From Rhipidocladum racemiflorum (Eukaryota > Streptophyta > Magnoliopsida > Poales > Poaceae), in contig CM070577.1 in assembly GCA_036346355.1 (NCBI GenBank), forward strand, positions 50,664,309 to 50,728,308: DNA of 64,000 nucleotides. Direction: 5' to 3'. The notes under the pieces are model-generated. The model did no database searches. It worked only from the letters and a program-made list of their open reading frames with translations, and was not told where the DNA came from. This document shows, piece by piece, positions 10,743 through 22,583 of this stretch. Within the stretch, counting starts at the first letter, position 1. Each line of letters begins with the position of its first letter. The translations under genes were made by a program, and so were the position numbers.

Positions 10743-13700
10743 TCACTCTGAGAATAGGTTTGGAAATTCTTTCTTCAAATCCTCTTGTGACTCCCAAGTC
10801 GCTTCGCTTTCTTCATGGTTGCTCCTTTGAACTCTACAAAACGGGTTGACTTGTTTCTAGTTTCTCGATCCATTGTGCCCAGAATCCTCACGGGATACTC
10901 CTTATAAGTCAAATCCTCTTGCAACTCAATTGATTCTAACGGTGTCTGTTCCTCAGGAACTCGGAGACACTTCTTCAACTGGGATACATGGAATATGTCA
11001 TGCACTCCTCGCCAACGCATTTGTGGCAACTCGGTGATAAGCAACTTCGCCTTTTGCGGCTCAAAATCTTAAATGGTCCAACATAGCAGGTGCGAAGTTT
11101 CCCTTTGGCATGGAACCTCTTAACTCCCCCGAGAGGCGTAACTCGAGGTATACAAAGTCTTACGGTTCAAAACTCAAATCTCGCGACGATTGTCAAGCAT
11201 AACTCTTCTGTCGAGATTGGGCTATCTTCAACCTTTCCTAATCATAGCGATCGCTCTTGACCTCTTGAAGAATATCAGGCCCAAAGACACGGCGCTCGCG
11301 GTCTCATTCCAATTCAAAGGCGTCCGAGGGTCGACCATCTGATGCCTCAAAAGGTGACATCGTAAACTAGCCTGATAACTATTGTTGTAATCGAACTTCG
11401 GCATACGGCAAACTTTTATCCCAAGAGGTAGCATAAGCTAATGCACAAGCTCTCAACATATCCTCCGAATCTGGTTGACTCTTTCGATTCTGTCCATCCG
11501 TCTGTGGATGATAAGGCATCTTGAAGTTCAAGCGGGTTCCCATGGCTTCATGCAACTTATTCCGAACCTTGAGGTAAATTGGGTACCTCATCTGATACAA
11601 TCCTCTTTGGCACTCCGTGCAAACAGACAATCTGATCATGTACAATTACGCTAATTTATCTCCGAGTAAGTGGTCTTCACGGGGATAAAATGGGCTACTT
11701 TAGTCAAGCGATCCACTATAACCCATATGGAGTCATAACCTCCTTGAGTCTTGACAAACCGGTAATGAAATCCATTCGATTTCCTCCCACTTCCACTCAG
11801 TATTTTCAGCGGTTGTAGCAATCCTGCTGGTCTCGATGCATTGCCTTGACTCTCGGCATACATCGCACAAGGCAACATGCTCGGCAACTTCACGTTTCAT
11901 ACTCGGCCACCGAATCTCTCCTTGAGATCTGATACATCTTGGCGCTTCGGGATGAATCGAGTACTTGGAGTCATGGGCTTCCTCCAGAATCAGTTGTTTT
12001 AACTCCTTTTTTTTAGGCACACAAACGCGATCCTTCATCCACAACGTGCCTTGCTCATCCAACTTGAAGTCCTCTGCCTTGCCTTCCTCCTTGATAAACT
12101 TAATCCTGCGGATCTTGTCATCATCATACATCCTTCTCGGATCTGATCCTCTAGGGTAGAATTTTGTACTTCTAATGCGGCCAAGAATCCGCTTAGGTAC
12201 TACCTCAATCTTCATCTTTTGAAAATCCTCACATAACTCATCCTCGACTTGTGGCTAGCAACGCACTCACGGTATGGCTTTTCCGGCTTCGAGCATCGGC
12301 TACTACGTTGGCCTTCAGGGATGGTAATGGATTCCAACATTGTAGTCCTTGATTAACTCTAACCATCTCCTCTGCCTCATATTCGAGATCCGATTGGGTG
12401 AATATGTACTTAAGGCTCTTATGATCCGTATATACTTCACATCTGTTTCCAATCGAGATAGTGACGCCATATCTTCAAGGCATGCACTACGGCGACTAAC
12501 TCTAGGTCATGTGTCGGATAATTCTCCTCATGCGGCCTCAATCGCCTTGATGCATAAGCGGCGACCTTTCCATTCTGCATCAGCACACATCCAAGTCCTT
12601 GGCGCGTCGTCACAATAAATATCGAAGCTTTTGAGCAACATCCGGTAGAACTAACACCGGTCTTGATGTCAATCGCTTCTTGACTCTGAAATCCTTTCTC
12701 ACATTGCGGCGTCCATGCAAACTTCTTCTCCTTCTTCGCCAGCTTGCGTAAGAGGTTTCGCAATTGTCGAAAAGCCTTCGATGAAAGTGGCGGTAGTATC
12801 CTGCCATTCCAAGGAAACTCGAACGGGTCACGATCTTGGCTTGCTCCCAATGTAACATGACTTCTACTTTGCTTGGATCTACGGCGACTCCTTCTGAGTC
12901 ATTACATGTCCAAGAAACTCCACCTTGTCCTTCCAAAAATCACACTTCTTGAACTTGGCGAAAAGTTGCTGTTCCTCACTTTTCCAAAACTCGCCTTAAG
13001 TGTTCGGCATGTTCATCCTCTGTCTTGGAGTAGATTAGGATATCGTCTATAAACACGACGACAAACTTGTCCAAATATTCCATGAACACCTTATTCATCA
13101 TATTCATGAAATAAATTGGCGCATTAAATCGACCCAAAGGACATAATCGTAAACTCGTAATGTCCATATCTTGACGAATGCAGTCTTCGAATATCCTCGA
13201 TCGGATCTTCAGCGATGGTATCCCGATCTCGAGATCAATCTGGAGAAAACTCCGGCTCCTCTTAATCGATCAAACAAATCATCAATCTGGGTAGCGGATA
13301 CTTATTCTTCACGGTGACCTCATTGGAGTGCACGGTAGTCAATGCACATCCCGAAACTCCGTCCTTCTTCTTGACAAATAAAGCGGTGCTCCCACGGGCG
13401 ACTAACTTGGTCTCGATAAATCCTTTCTCCATTAACTCTTCTATTTGTTTCTTCATCTCTACCAACTCCTCGGTAGACATCCGATAGGGTCTCTTTGCTA
13501 TCGGTCTTTGTGCAGTACAAGCTCTATCACAAACTCTATGTCCTCGTCTCGCGGCATACCGGGTAGGTCTTCGGAAAAACATCCGGGTACTCATTCACTA
13601 CTTTGGGACATCCTCTATCTGATTGCCTTGGTGCTTTGTTAACCATCAACTGTCCATCTCTAAGCTGCAGTGGCTTGAAATTCCACTTTCTTCCCACCAC

Positions 13701-15166
13701 GGGCTCTCAAGCGAGATAGTCCTTCGTCCACAATCCAATACAGCCTTGTGCTTGGATAACCAATCCATTCCCAATATAACATCTAAGGTCCGGGTCTCCA
13801 AAATTATAAGGTTTGCTAGGAACTCTATTCCATCTATTAGTATTCTCACCCGGAACATCCTACTTCCGTTCGGAGTTCGAACCAGGGGTTTGAACTAAAA
13901 GCATGCACTTAAATCTTGCAATTCTCAAATCATTTCTAGTAGCAAAGCCTTGCGAAACAAGCGAATGCGAAGCTCGTAGTCAAACAAAATCATTGCAGTC
14001 TTGAGTTAACAAGTAACTTACCCGATCTGACGTCCGTAGCATTCTGCGGTGCATCTGCGGTGACATGGTTGACTCGGCCTCTCACCACGATGCAGGGTGT
14101 GGCTCCCGTCTTTGGCGTCCTAGCTGGGGTGGTTCCTAGGTTGAAGCGAGCGGGGTCACTCCTGCTTGTCTTCTTTGGACAAGCTGTTGGCAAAGTGTCT
14201 GGCTCGTTGCTTGATTGTAATGGCGTCTCCTTTGTTCCTTGCCGATTGCACAGGAGTAAGCGTTTCTAGCGGGGCTGGGTGCGATAGTTACGATTGATGT
14301 GTCTTGGTGCTTTGGGGTGGTGTCCTTGTTGCATTCTCGTGGTTGGAATCGAAGAATTGATTTGGTGCAACCCTCAAGCGCTATTGCGTCCTCGGCGTGA
14401 TCCTTGCTTTGTTGCATCCTGCGCTTCTGTTCTCATCCAGTTCCTTGCGCTTGTCCTCAAGAATAAGCGCCTTATTCACCAACTCTTGGAAATCTGGGAA
14501 GGTGTGGGTGATCAACCCTACTTGCAATCCCGAGTTGAGTCCCTTCATAAGCGAGACTGCGGATTTATCGTCGCTACATCCTCAAAGCGTAGCGTGCTAG
14601 GCTGTGTGAACTTGTTCGGGTAGCTCGGCCTTTGGTGATTACCTTGCTTGGCTCTGAACTCCTCCTTCTTAAGGTCCATGATTCCTTCAGGCACGTGATC
14701 TTGTCGGAATGCTGTTGTGAACTCTTCCCAAGTGATATCTTGAGGGTTCTCTGCGTGGCACAGAAATTCTCCCACCATTAATTTGTTCCTTCCAAGCGAT
14801 GAGAAGCGAGAGTACCTTCTCATTTCCTATGCATTGAGCTATGTGTAGCTTCCTCTCGATTGATCTTAACCAATCATCGGCTTCCAATGGATTGGCATTC
14901 CCGGAGAAAGTGGGTGGGTGAGTCCTCATGAACTCGATGACCTTGTATTACGGCGTGGTCCTTGATTAACTTGATTAGCAAAGTGGCCTGGCGGTGGACG
15001 TGCTGCATTTGTTGCATCATAGCATGCATCAATCGAGTCTGAGCAGCAAGAAAGGCTCCAAAATTCTGCATATCAATCTGGCGGTCTTCGGTGCTCCATC
15101 ATTGGGGTTTTCTGGCTGGCGAGAACCACTCCCATTGCTTCCAAAGTTTCCACGGGTATTCACCAT
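10743..15166 (-). pseudogene. D1 gag-pol polyprotein, many frame breaks
   Basis: Read on the minus strand from ATG at 15166 (MVNTRGNFGSNGSGSR). Order: gag with the MHAMMQQMQHV and EADDWLRSIERKLHIAQC blocks (~14800-15070), nucleocapsid region (~14050-14300), protease (~13650-14020, ILGMDWLSKHKAVLDCG), reverse transcriptase with FVVVFIDDILIYSK (~13020-13090), RNase H (~12430-12650), integrase zinc-binding and core (~11450-12000) and a C-terminal chromodomain-like module (~10750-10900). Stop codon at 10743-10745. At least ten frameshifts break the frame. Several sit at cag/ctg sites where sister copies differ by the same scrambled pattern, so some may be sequencing errors rather than decay. Confidence 0.88.
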
Positions 15167-15680
15167 CTGTCGATTTGCTCTAGGTTTAGAGATGAGAGGA
15201 AACAAGAATAGACAAGTAATATGGAACCTATGTGAGGCGACAGGTGTAGCCTTAAGGTCCAACTTTATTATTAGTAACTTGGTATGGCTGCCACAATGCC
15301 TAAGGGCCTTGCAACACATCTTGCACACTCAAGAAACAAAGCAAATCCAAATCGAACTAACTCTGGAGTCTAACGCCTAAAGGGTGACTCTTTGATACGT
15401 GACTCGACTCGTGAAGGAGTCTCACTATAGAACCTCTGCTCACTCATCGAGAAAACCTCCATCTGTCACAAGAGTGCTTTACGTAAGAACTCGAATTTTT
15501 AAATTGTGACAAGGTAAGGGAAAATTTCAGCAAGAGACAAGAAAAGAGAGAAGGGGATAAGTCGAGATGTCATTTCTTGTCTTCACAAATTTTTAGCTTT
15601 AGAAAATAGGTTTTATCCTCACTACGACCATTCTAGCTTAGGGTTGAGCCTACGAGTCAAGTATGGCTCGATACCACCTC
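15167..15680 (-). mobile_element. D1 leader with PBS; ORF0 deleted
   Basis: Leader between the D1 5' LTR and gag. The PBS lies at 15665-15676 and reads TGGTATCGAGCC on the minus strand, where the tRNA-Met complement would be TGGTATCAGAGCC. The sister copy D3 has a ~700-bp ORF0 in this place (46106-46818). Here the sequence runs from the ORF0 start directly to its last codons, joined at tggagg (15456-15461), a 6-mer present at both ends of the missing piece in D3 (46107-46112 and 46801-46806). Confidence 0.85.
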
Positions 15681-18600
15681 TGTCGGGACCCGAATTTGCA
15701 AATCCGGACCCTCTGTGTATTCGGCACTAGTCCAGAACGCAGCTTAGTGCACACAGTCTTAACATCGGTAGAATATCACAATCATACCAATCGATATTAT
15801 CAAAGTACTTTATTTAAATAACCAAAGGGTTACTTGACCTTATGGCCAAGGTACAAATATATGCCTTGCAAGGCGAAACTTATTCAGAGAAAAATAATAG
15901 CAGCGGAAAATCAAATAAACTTCGTGGCGCCATCCAGTATACCACAGGCAACTGACTGGGCTCGCATCCCTAAGTAGACGGGTCCTCTTGGAACTCCTCC
16001 TCCGAAACTGGCGTAGTCTCCTCTTCAACTGGTATTGTGTTGAGGCAAGGGTGAGTACTTGGTACTCGACAAGTCATGCACTGAGAATGCAAGCTAATAT
16101 ACTATATGCATGGCTTGGTACAAAGGAATAGCTCAAGGTATATTTGCGAAATGACTTTTGACAAGTAATAAAAGTAGATTCGAAAGCCGTAGAAATAAGT
16201 AAAGCATAAATAACTTTTCAAGAAGTTTAACAAACATTTTTCCCCATCCTAAACCACATTTCCATCATCTTCATTATTAAACCAACCCACTTTTCAAACC
16301 AACGTTATTTTTGAGAAAATCTAACCCTTGACTGTAATTCCCGAGCATTGTCGATCACAGTGGACTCGGCTATTTAAATAGATTCTAAACTCTGCAGAGG
16401 TTATGCACTTTACCCACAAGATACAGTCAAACACCACAAAGGCGAGTTCAGTAATAAAGCCTTTCGGAAGCCTCAAACAACACAGGTGGTCCTCTCAGGT
16501 TCGTGCTCTACACCATCCCTTCCCTTAGCCAAGGCGAAGTATGGGACCAACACACCGTTAGATGGGTATCGGCCCACGACCACGATACGCTCCCATACAA
16601 TCACACAAGCGGTGTAATCGACACCACTGAGGCTCCACAAGTGAGTCCTTAGCGACTTAGTCAACTAGGGCCGTCCCATTCCAGCCATGTGGTTGCAAGT
16701 ATGACCCAGTTCAAAGGCTTGCAAGGTTAAGTCCTTAGAGTGACCAGGGCAAGACTACCCGAAGAACCAAATCAACATCCCCAATGCCACACTGGCCCAC
16801 TGATTACTCTTGCCACATGCCCGATCGAAATCTGTTTATCAAACCCCAGTTGATTACCATGCACCACGTGCCATCAACATCACATGATACTTTTCCAAAA
16901 CAGGTTCAATATATCATTAAGTCAATATTAACATTTGATTGTCCAAAATCATGTTATGAGCTCGTAGCAGGTCTAAGCAGTATACTACAACGATCTAAAC
17001 CCATGTTGGCAATTTGATAATGTCCAACTAGTAATCCACAACTAGGGTGACAAGGGATCATGGCACATACTTAGATAATCAAGGTGTCATACAGCAAATT
17101 GGTATTTATCTAACCCCCATGTTTAAACAAAGTATCTTTCTAATTGATCTAGCATGCAATAGTTTAAATCAAAATAGATTTCGAAATAGGATCAACATGG
17201 TCAAAGCACAACTTGCCTTCAAAAAGCACTTGCTCTTGGTCTTGAGTTGGATCCTGAATCAACACTTCTCCTTCGAATCCCTCCGGCACTTCAACGTCTA
17301 CTCGTAAAGCGTGCAAATAGCAAATACCCAAATAAACAATAGGCAAAAACATCCCAAAACTCCAAATAAAATCCATAAACAGAGAGAACAAAATTTTCTG
17401 GATTTTTAGAAACTGGAATCGTCAAATTTGGAGTTAAGACGCAAAAGTTATGATTTATTAAAGTTTAAATAATCAATTAAATAATATTACAGAGAAAAAC
17501 TTTAGTCCAAAAATTAAATAAAATTCATATTTGGGTAGATCTGAATTTTATACAAATTTAGAAATTTGAATCACTCAAATCGGAGTTGAAACGCAAAAGT
17601 TATAAGCGTTTGAAGTTTGAATCTAAATTTGAAATCATTATTCGAATTAATAAATCATTTTCTTTTTTTCGGAAATTAATTATTGCGTCAGCATGGACAC
17701 GTGGCAGCCTCTGATTGGTCGGCTGACGTCAGCCGGTCCATAGACTCGGTCCACGCTCGGCTCGGGTCCACCGTGGACTCGGTCCACGACTCTACGTGTC
17801 GGTCGACATGTGGGCTCACTCGGGTGACGTCATCGCCGGCGTCGGCGAGGACTCACCACGGTCTTGACATGTGGACCCGCAGGTGACGTCATGGGTAGCG
17901 TCGCCGGCTGAAACGGCTGGCCGTGACATCTTGAGCCCTCGACACGCGGGCCGCGTGTCGGCGTCCTGCCTGCCAGCTGGCGTGGGCCAGCGACGCGTCG
18001 GTCCAACTTCCCGACACGTGGCGCCAATCACGGCCGTTGGTTTGAAAATCAACGGCGCGGATTAGATCCAGGGTTAACACGCGTTGAAACTACTCGTTGA
18101 TCGTGGGCGCTCGATTTAGATCGGACGGTCCAGATCTAACCCTATAATAACACTACTCCCAAGACGCGTGGCAATTGTGAACCGTTGGATCTTGATCCAA
18201 CGGTCCGGATCCAATCGGGTTGGGGACACGTGAACTCACCTCAACCGTCCGATCTAGATCCAACGGTACACCGAGCTCGCGAAGTCCGCGATGGTGCGGC
18301 GAGGCTTGGGCACCGGAGAGGCGAACGATGACGAGCCCGAAGCGGCGTTTCGGGTTGCTCCGGCGAGATGAATCCTTCCTTGGTGCGTCTCGTCACGGTG
18401 GTTCCGGATCTGGGCTCCTTCTGGCGGAAGACGGCGGACGGCCGGCGGAATCGAGCAAAGACCGCGGCGGTCACTTCCTCCAACTACGGCGAGCTCGCAC
18501 GAACTGGCGGCGGCTTTCAGGCGAGATGGCTCGAGGAAAGCGGGTGCACAAGGATGAGGGCAACCTCGGGGGCGTCTCACGCTTTAAATAGCCTCGGCGT

Positions 18601-19206
18601 TCGCGGGACACGGAAACCTAGTTTCCCACGGCGGCGCTGGCGGCGGAGTCGGCTTCGGTCTCGGCGGACGACGACGCATACGGCCGATCCACGTAGCACG
18701 ATCAACGGCCCGCGATCGACGCGGCGCGATCGGATCCGGGCGGATACGGCTCGAACCGTGCAGAGCGGATCGGTAGTTGGATCTTGATCCAGCGGTTGGG
18801 ATTGATTAGGGTTTTGATTTGGTTTGATCGAGTCACGTGGCTCGGTCGGACTCGAGTCCGACTTCGGGTTCGACTTCGGTCGGATGAGCGATACTTGACC
18901 CGAGTTGAATTTCCAGCGATTTAATAATTAAAATAATTCCTGTGAATTCATTTAATTCATTAAAAATAGCAAATGACTTCGAAAAATTCAGAAAAATTCT
19001 GGAAAATACTTTGGATCATTTTGGACTCAAATAAAATATTTCCAACAAAATTTTATTTGCAAAATTAATTTCTTCAATTATTTCAAAATGGAATAAATTC
19101 AAATAAATTCCAAATAAATCCAAATAAATTCCAGAAAATTCCAAAAATTCACCAAAGTGCCAAACCACACATGAATTTAAGAAAAGCAAAATTTTGGGGT
19201 GTTACA
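15681..19206 (-). mobile_element. D1 5' LTR (minus strand)
   Basis: 3526 bp from tgtcgggacc to gtgttaca, collinear with 7192-10701. Differences from its partner are enriched at cag/ctg sites (for example tcagca at 7576 versus tcgaca at 16066, and ctgattgg at 17712 versus tcgattgg at about 9217). A minus-strand open frame at 17164-17391 (75 codons) is shared with other D LTRs and is discussed in the findings. Confidence 0.93.
17164..17391 (-). CDS. Small LTR-internal ORF, 75 aa, unproven
   Basis: Encodes a hydrophobic N-terminus (MFSLFMDFIWSFGMF) followed by an acidic segment (VDVEVPEGFEGEVLIQDP, then FEGKLCFDHVDP). The same frame is open in the D3 3' LTR (53287-53514). The acidic part remains recognisable, with breaks, in D4 (~27345-27460), D5 and the C LTR (~59270-59340). 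I do not recognise the family. It could be a coincidental open frame inside a conserved non-coding block; the N-terminal half is the weaker part. Confidence 0.25.
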   Translation of the reverse strand: MFSLFMDFIWSFGMFLPIVYLGICYLHALRVDVEVPEGFEGEVLIQDPTQDQEQVLFEGKLCFDHVDPISKSILI

Positions 19207-19211
19207 CACCC
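19207..19211. repeat. Target-site duplication of D1, right copy
   Basis: caccc directly after the gtgttaca end of D1, matching 7187-7191. Confidence 0.93.
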
Positions 19212-19901
19212 TCCATCTTCGGGATGGAAGGGGGGAGAGGGTGCACACCGACGGATGTGTACTCAACCATACCGGTATGAGTTTCCAAGGAGACATGAGC
19301 ATAGCATCGCATTGCATACATAATGATGATGATAATGTTATGTGATTATGAATGAGAAGGTTTACATGATGTGAGATATTATTGTCATGAATTGTTCTTG
19401 TTGTATCATTGCAATATGCTTGCTGAGTTTTTGAACTCATGCTTGTGTTTATGTTGTTTTCTTTTAGGTACCATGAATCCGACATGCGAGAAAGGGATCT
19501 AGTCACACGTCATCACTTAGCATCACACATTTAAACAATGACATGTTCCTTCCCTTATGGTTATGTTTAATTCATTGAACTAAGCTATGGCTTCGATGAT
19601 TCGTTGGTCGTTATGAGTAATTGATTAGTCCATATTACTCATGTGATGGATAGAATTTATATCCTTAGTGGTATGGTGGCTGTTTTTTTGTTTGATCATA
19701 TTATTGCTATCGTTCATTATGCCACATTGACATGTTATTATTGTTGTTGCTTCAAATCATGGAAAAACAAAGGAGATGCTGCCGAAATCTCGGTTTTTAG
19801 CATGTGCGCCTTTGCTGGAATTTATGTTTATTTGTGGTATTTAGATGTTGTTTAGTCTATGTTTGGTAGCATTCGGGCATATTAAATGCCGGGGTGTTAC
19901 A
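19212..19901 (+). mobile_element. Element A 3' LTR, right segment
   Basis: Continues the LTR interrupted at 7191 and matches 751-1440, including the hairpin at 19425-19438 and the ggggtgttaca end. The bases that follow (tctac...) should be the right target-site duplication of element A; its left copy lies outside the window. Confidence 0.92.
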
Positions 19902-20198
19902 TCTACCCTGGCGATGAACTCCACTGATACAGGACTAACCATTGCGTGAAAGACAATGTATCGCGGGTTGTCGAATCTCGCAAACTCCAATATCGGTATC
20001 CTTCCAGAACAAATGTAAGATGCAACGATAACACTTATAAGAAAACAATAGATGATATAACAAGAAAGGATTAATAACAGATATAGCAGATTTTATATTC
20101 CTAAATACAGAGTTGTCTATTTCAAATTTTAAAATTTTAACTACCGACCATTCTAACTAGAGTTCACCTACAATATGCATGGCTCTAATATCAAACTG
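19902..20198 (-). mobile_element. Family C leader with PBS (minus strand)
   Basis: On the minus strand, tgatattagagcc (20181-20193) just after the LTR is a diverged tRNA-Met primer-binding site, followed by atgcatattgtaggt and gttagaatggtcg, which resemble the leader of D3 (about 45890-45940). Element A inserted here, so the rest of the C interior lies left of the window or is lost. No coding sequence is present in these 300 bases. Confidence 0.75.
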
Positions 20199-20467
20199 TG
20201 AGACCCTCCCTTTTATGTTACAATGTAACAAAAGAAAGGTTCTGAAGTGCGTCATGTTCCATTCCCGTGATCAATAGCTGGCACACACTTAGCACAATTT
20301 GAAACACAGCCATACAATAGTTCCAACATTTTATTACAGCGAAAGTTTAAGCATAATATTACATAACCAAAAGTAACAGCAGTAGGAAATCCATCATGTT
20401 GTTTGCCTTCTAAGCCCAAAATCCACAGGCAACAGACAAGGTAAACCTAGAAACAATCGTGGCCAAC
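20199..20467 (-). mobile_element. Family C LTR, minus strand, segment 1
   Basis: Starts tgagaccctccc and is the reverse complement of 60386-60636 with modest divergence (shared aggcaacagacaaggtaaac / gtttaccttgtatgttgcct regions). It is interrupted at 20467 by D5 and resumes at 29057. Confidence 0.85.
20463..20467. repeat. Target-site duplication of D5, left copy
   Basis: ccaac here and at 29052-29056 flank an interval that begins tgtcgag and ends gatgttaca. Joining the flanks restores the order seen in the inverted C copy (ctcgagttggttggcg at about 60356-60371). Confidence 0.85.
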
Positions 20468-20835
20468 TGTCGAGACCCGAATCTGCAAATCCGGACCCTC
20501 TGTGTAATCTGTACTAGTCCAGGATCACGCTAGTACACACAGTCAAACCGATGAATATCACATCCATACACAGCAGAAATATAAATAAAGTACTTCAAAC
20601 ATTAATATAAATTGTTGTAAGACCTTAAGGTCACCTTACAATATTCAGCCACGCAGGGCTTACTATAACAAAAGTAAATAAACAGCAGCGGAACGAGGAA
20701 CATCGGTGACCCCCATCAATATGCCATAGGCAGCTAACAAGGTTCAACTCCTAGATAACTGCCTCCTCGCGGAACTTCGCCTTCTTCGAAATTGTAGTCT
20801 TCTCCTCAACTGATGATTGTGTTGGAAGCAAGGGT

Positions 20836-20852
20836 GAGTATACAACATACTC
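20836..20852 (-). promoter_or_regulatory. Conserved GAGT/ACTC hairpin, D5
   Basis: Arms gagtat and atactc pair perfectly around 5 bases. Compared with gagtac/gtactc in the D1-D4 LTRs, the sixth pair has changed on both sides. Confidence 0.5.
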
Positions 20853-21128
20853 AGCAAGTCATGCACAGGGGTGCAATCCTATTACTATATGCATGGCTTC
20901 TTCCAAAGAGATGGCTTAAGTGGTTCTTTTGCATCAAACAACATTTTGCTTTGATTAAATAATCTTAATAGATTCAAAAGCAATTAAATCATATTGTATA
21001 ATAAGTTATCAATCTCTTTTCAAGCAGTTTGGCACAACGCCCTATATCACTTTAGCAATTATCTCTGGCCTACAGCCAACCTGTTCCAACATTTTTGTTT
21101 CAAAAAATCTAACCCTTGACTGTAATCC

Positions 21129-21190
21129 CCGAGCTTTGTCCAGTACCGTGGACTCGGCTATTCGAATAGTTTTGACACACTCTGCAGAGG
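21129..21190 (-). promoter_or_regulatory. Conserved palindrome block, D5
   Basis: Contains ccgag (21129-21133) pairing with ctcgg (21153-21157), gtcca (21138-21142) pairing with tggac (21149-21153), the perfect palindrome ctattcgaatag (21158-21169) and ctctgcagag ending the block. Confidence 0.5.
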
Positions 21191-22583
21191 TTATGCACTT
21201 TACCCACAAGATACAGTCAAACACTACAAAGGCGAATGACTGTAACAAAGCCTTTCGGAAACTTCTACCTTAACAAGTGGACCTTCCCGGTTGCCATACA
21301 CTATCCCTTCTCTCAGCAGAGATGAAGTATAGGACCGACATACCATTGGATGGGTACCTAGCCGTAGCCTCGGTACGCTCCCCCGTACAACTACACAAAG
21401 GGTGTAGTTGACACCCCGAGGTACCACATGCAAGTTATTAGTAACTTACTCAACTAGGACCGTCCCACCTCAGTCATGTGGTTGCACGATTGACTCAGTT
21501 CAAAGGCTTGCAAGGTTAAGTCCTTAGGGTGACCAGGGCAAGACTACCCAAAGAACCAAAACGACTTTCCCGGTACCAATCATGGCCCACCAGATCAACC
21601 TTGCCACTTGCCCCAGACTAAATATTTTCCCACCCAGTCTTATTATTGTGCAACATATGCCAACAACAATATCAGTTACCATGTAGAACCACAAAGGTAC
21701 CTACACTTCACGTCATCACGTGGCAAGATTACACCATTTCCAAAATTCATTCCGTATATCATTAGTCAATATTATTTTGCCATTTGAAACACATTTCACG
21801 TAAGCATGGCTAAGCAACTATTCACGGTCTAGCCTCCCGTGTTGGCACAATCATATCATCCAACAATTTAACCAACTTAAGGTGACAATGGATACATGGC
21901 ATACAAATACATCAAGGGTGGAATTAACAACTAGGTTGATTAGCTACTTTACCCAAACCAATTTAATTTATTTTAACAACATAGCATGCATAATTGAACT
22001 CAAAATATACTTCAAAAATTAGGAGCAATATGGTCAAAGCACAACTTGCCTTCAAAAAGCTGATGATCTTGATCCCTTGAGCTTGGTCTTCAACTTCCGC
22101 ACTCTCGCACAGTTCAACGTCTACGCGTAGCAAACAACCAAATAAACACACATTCGGAAAATACTACAAATCAAACTAGCGCGTAATCTCATGAAAATTT
22201 CCAGATAATTAGTCTAGCATTTTCTAAGATTTATAAAATTTATTTTGACATTTTTGAACGTATAATTTAAGAACTACAAAATTCGTAAGTTTGGACTTTC
22301 CGCAAGTAATTTAACAGTAAAATTTTATTCATAAAATTTCATAAAAATTACGGTAGAAAGGTATTAATTTCTACTAATTAACAAAATTTGTTGCAAGTGA
22401 TTCGGATTTAAAACGAATTTGTAGCGAAAAAGACAAAATTCGCATTTTGGAAACAAATGAATTACGTAACTCTTTTTGCATGGCACTATTCCCCCGTGTA
22501 TATGTGTATACACCTTGGATGAACATGGGTTAGGTTTGGGCATTTGCGATGAGAAAAAAAATAGAGATAAAGCCAGACAGTCT

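Larger units (their letters stand above)
20468..22564 (-). mobile_element. D5: diverged D-type LTR, minus strand, main part
   Basis: Begins tgtcgagacccgaatctgca like the D1 LTR and follows the same block order: hairpin at 20836-20852, palindrome block at 21129-21190, the aaggcttgcaaggttaagtc block at 21503-21522, and an acgtctac block near 22118. It is clearly older than D1-D3. It breaks at about 22564 where D4 begins. Only ~82 bp of its other end remain (28970-29051), so about 1.3 kb of a normal 3.5-kb LTR is missing. No interior is attached, so it behaves as a solo LTR. Confidence 0.8.

Noticed and set aside
10743..15166. Reading the many frameshifts of D1-D3 as proof that these elements are old and dead
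   Set aside because: LTR pairs are nearly identical and the breaks concentrate at cag/ctg sites that differ between copies in a pattern unlike mutation, so age cannot be inferred from them.
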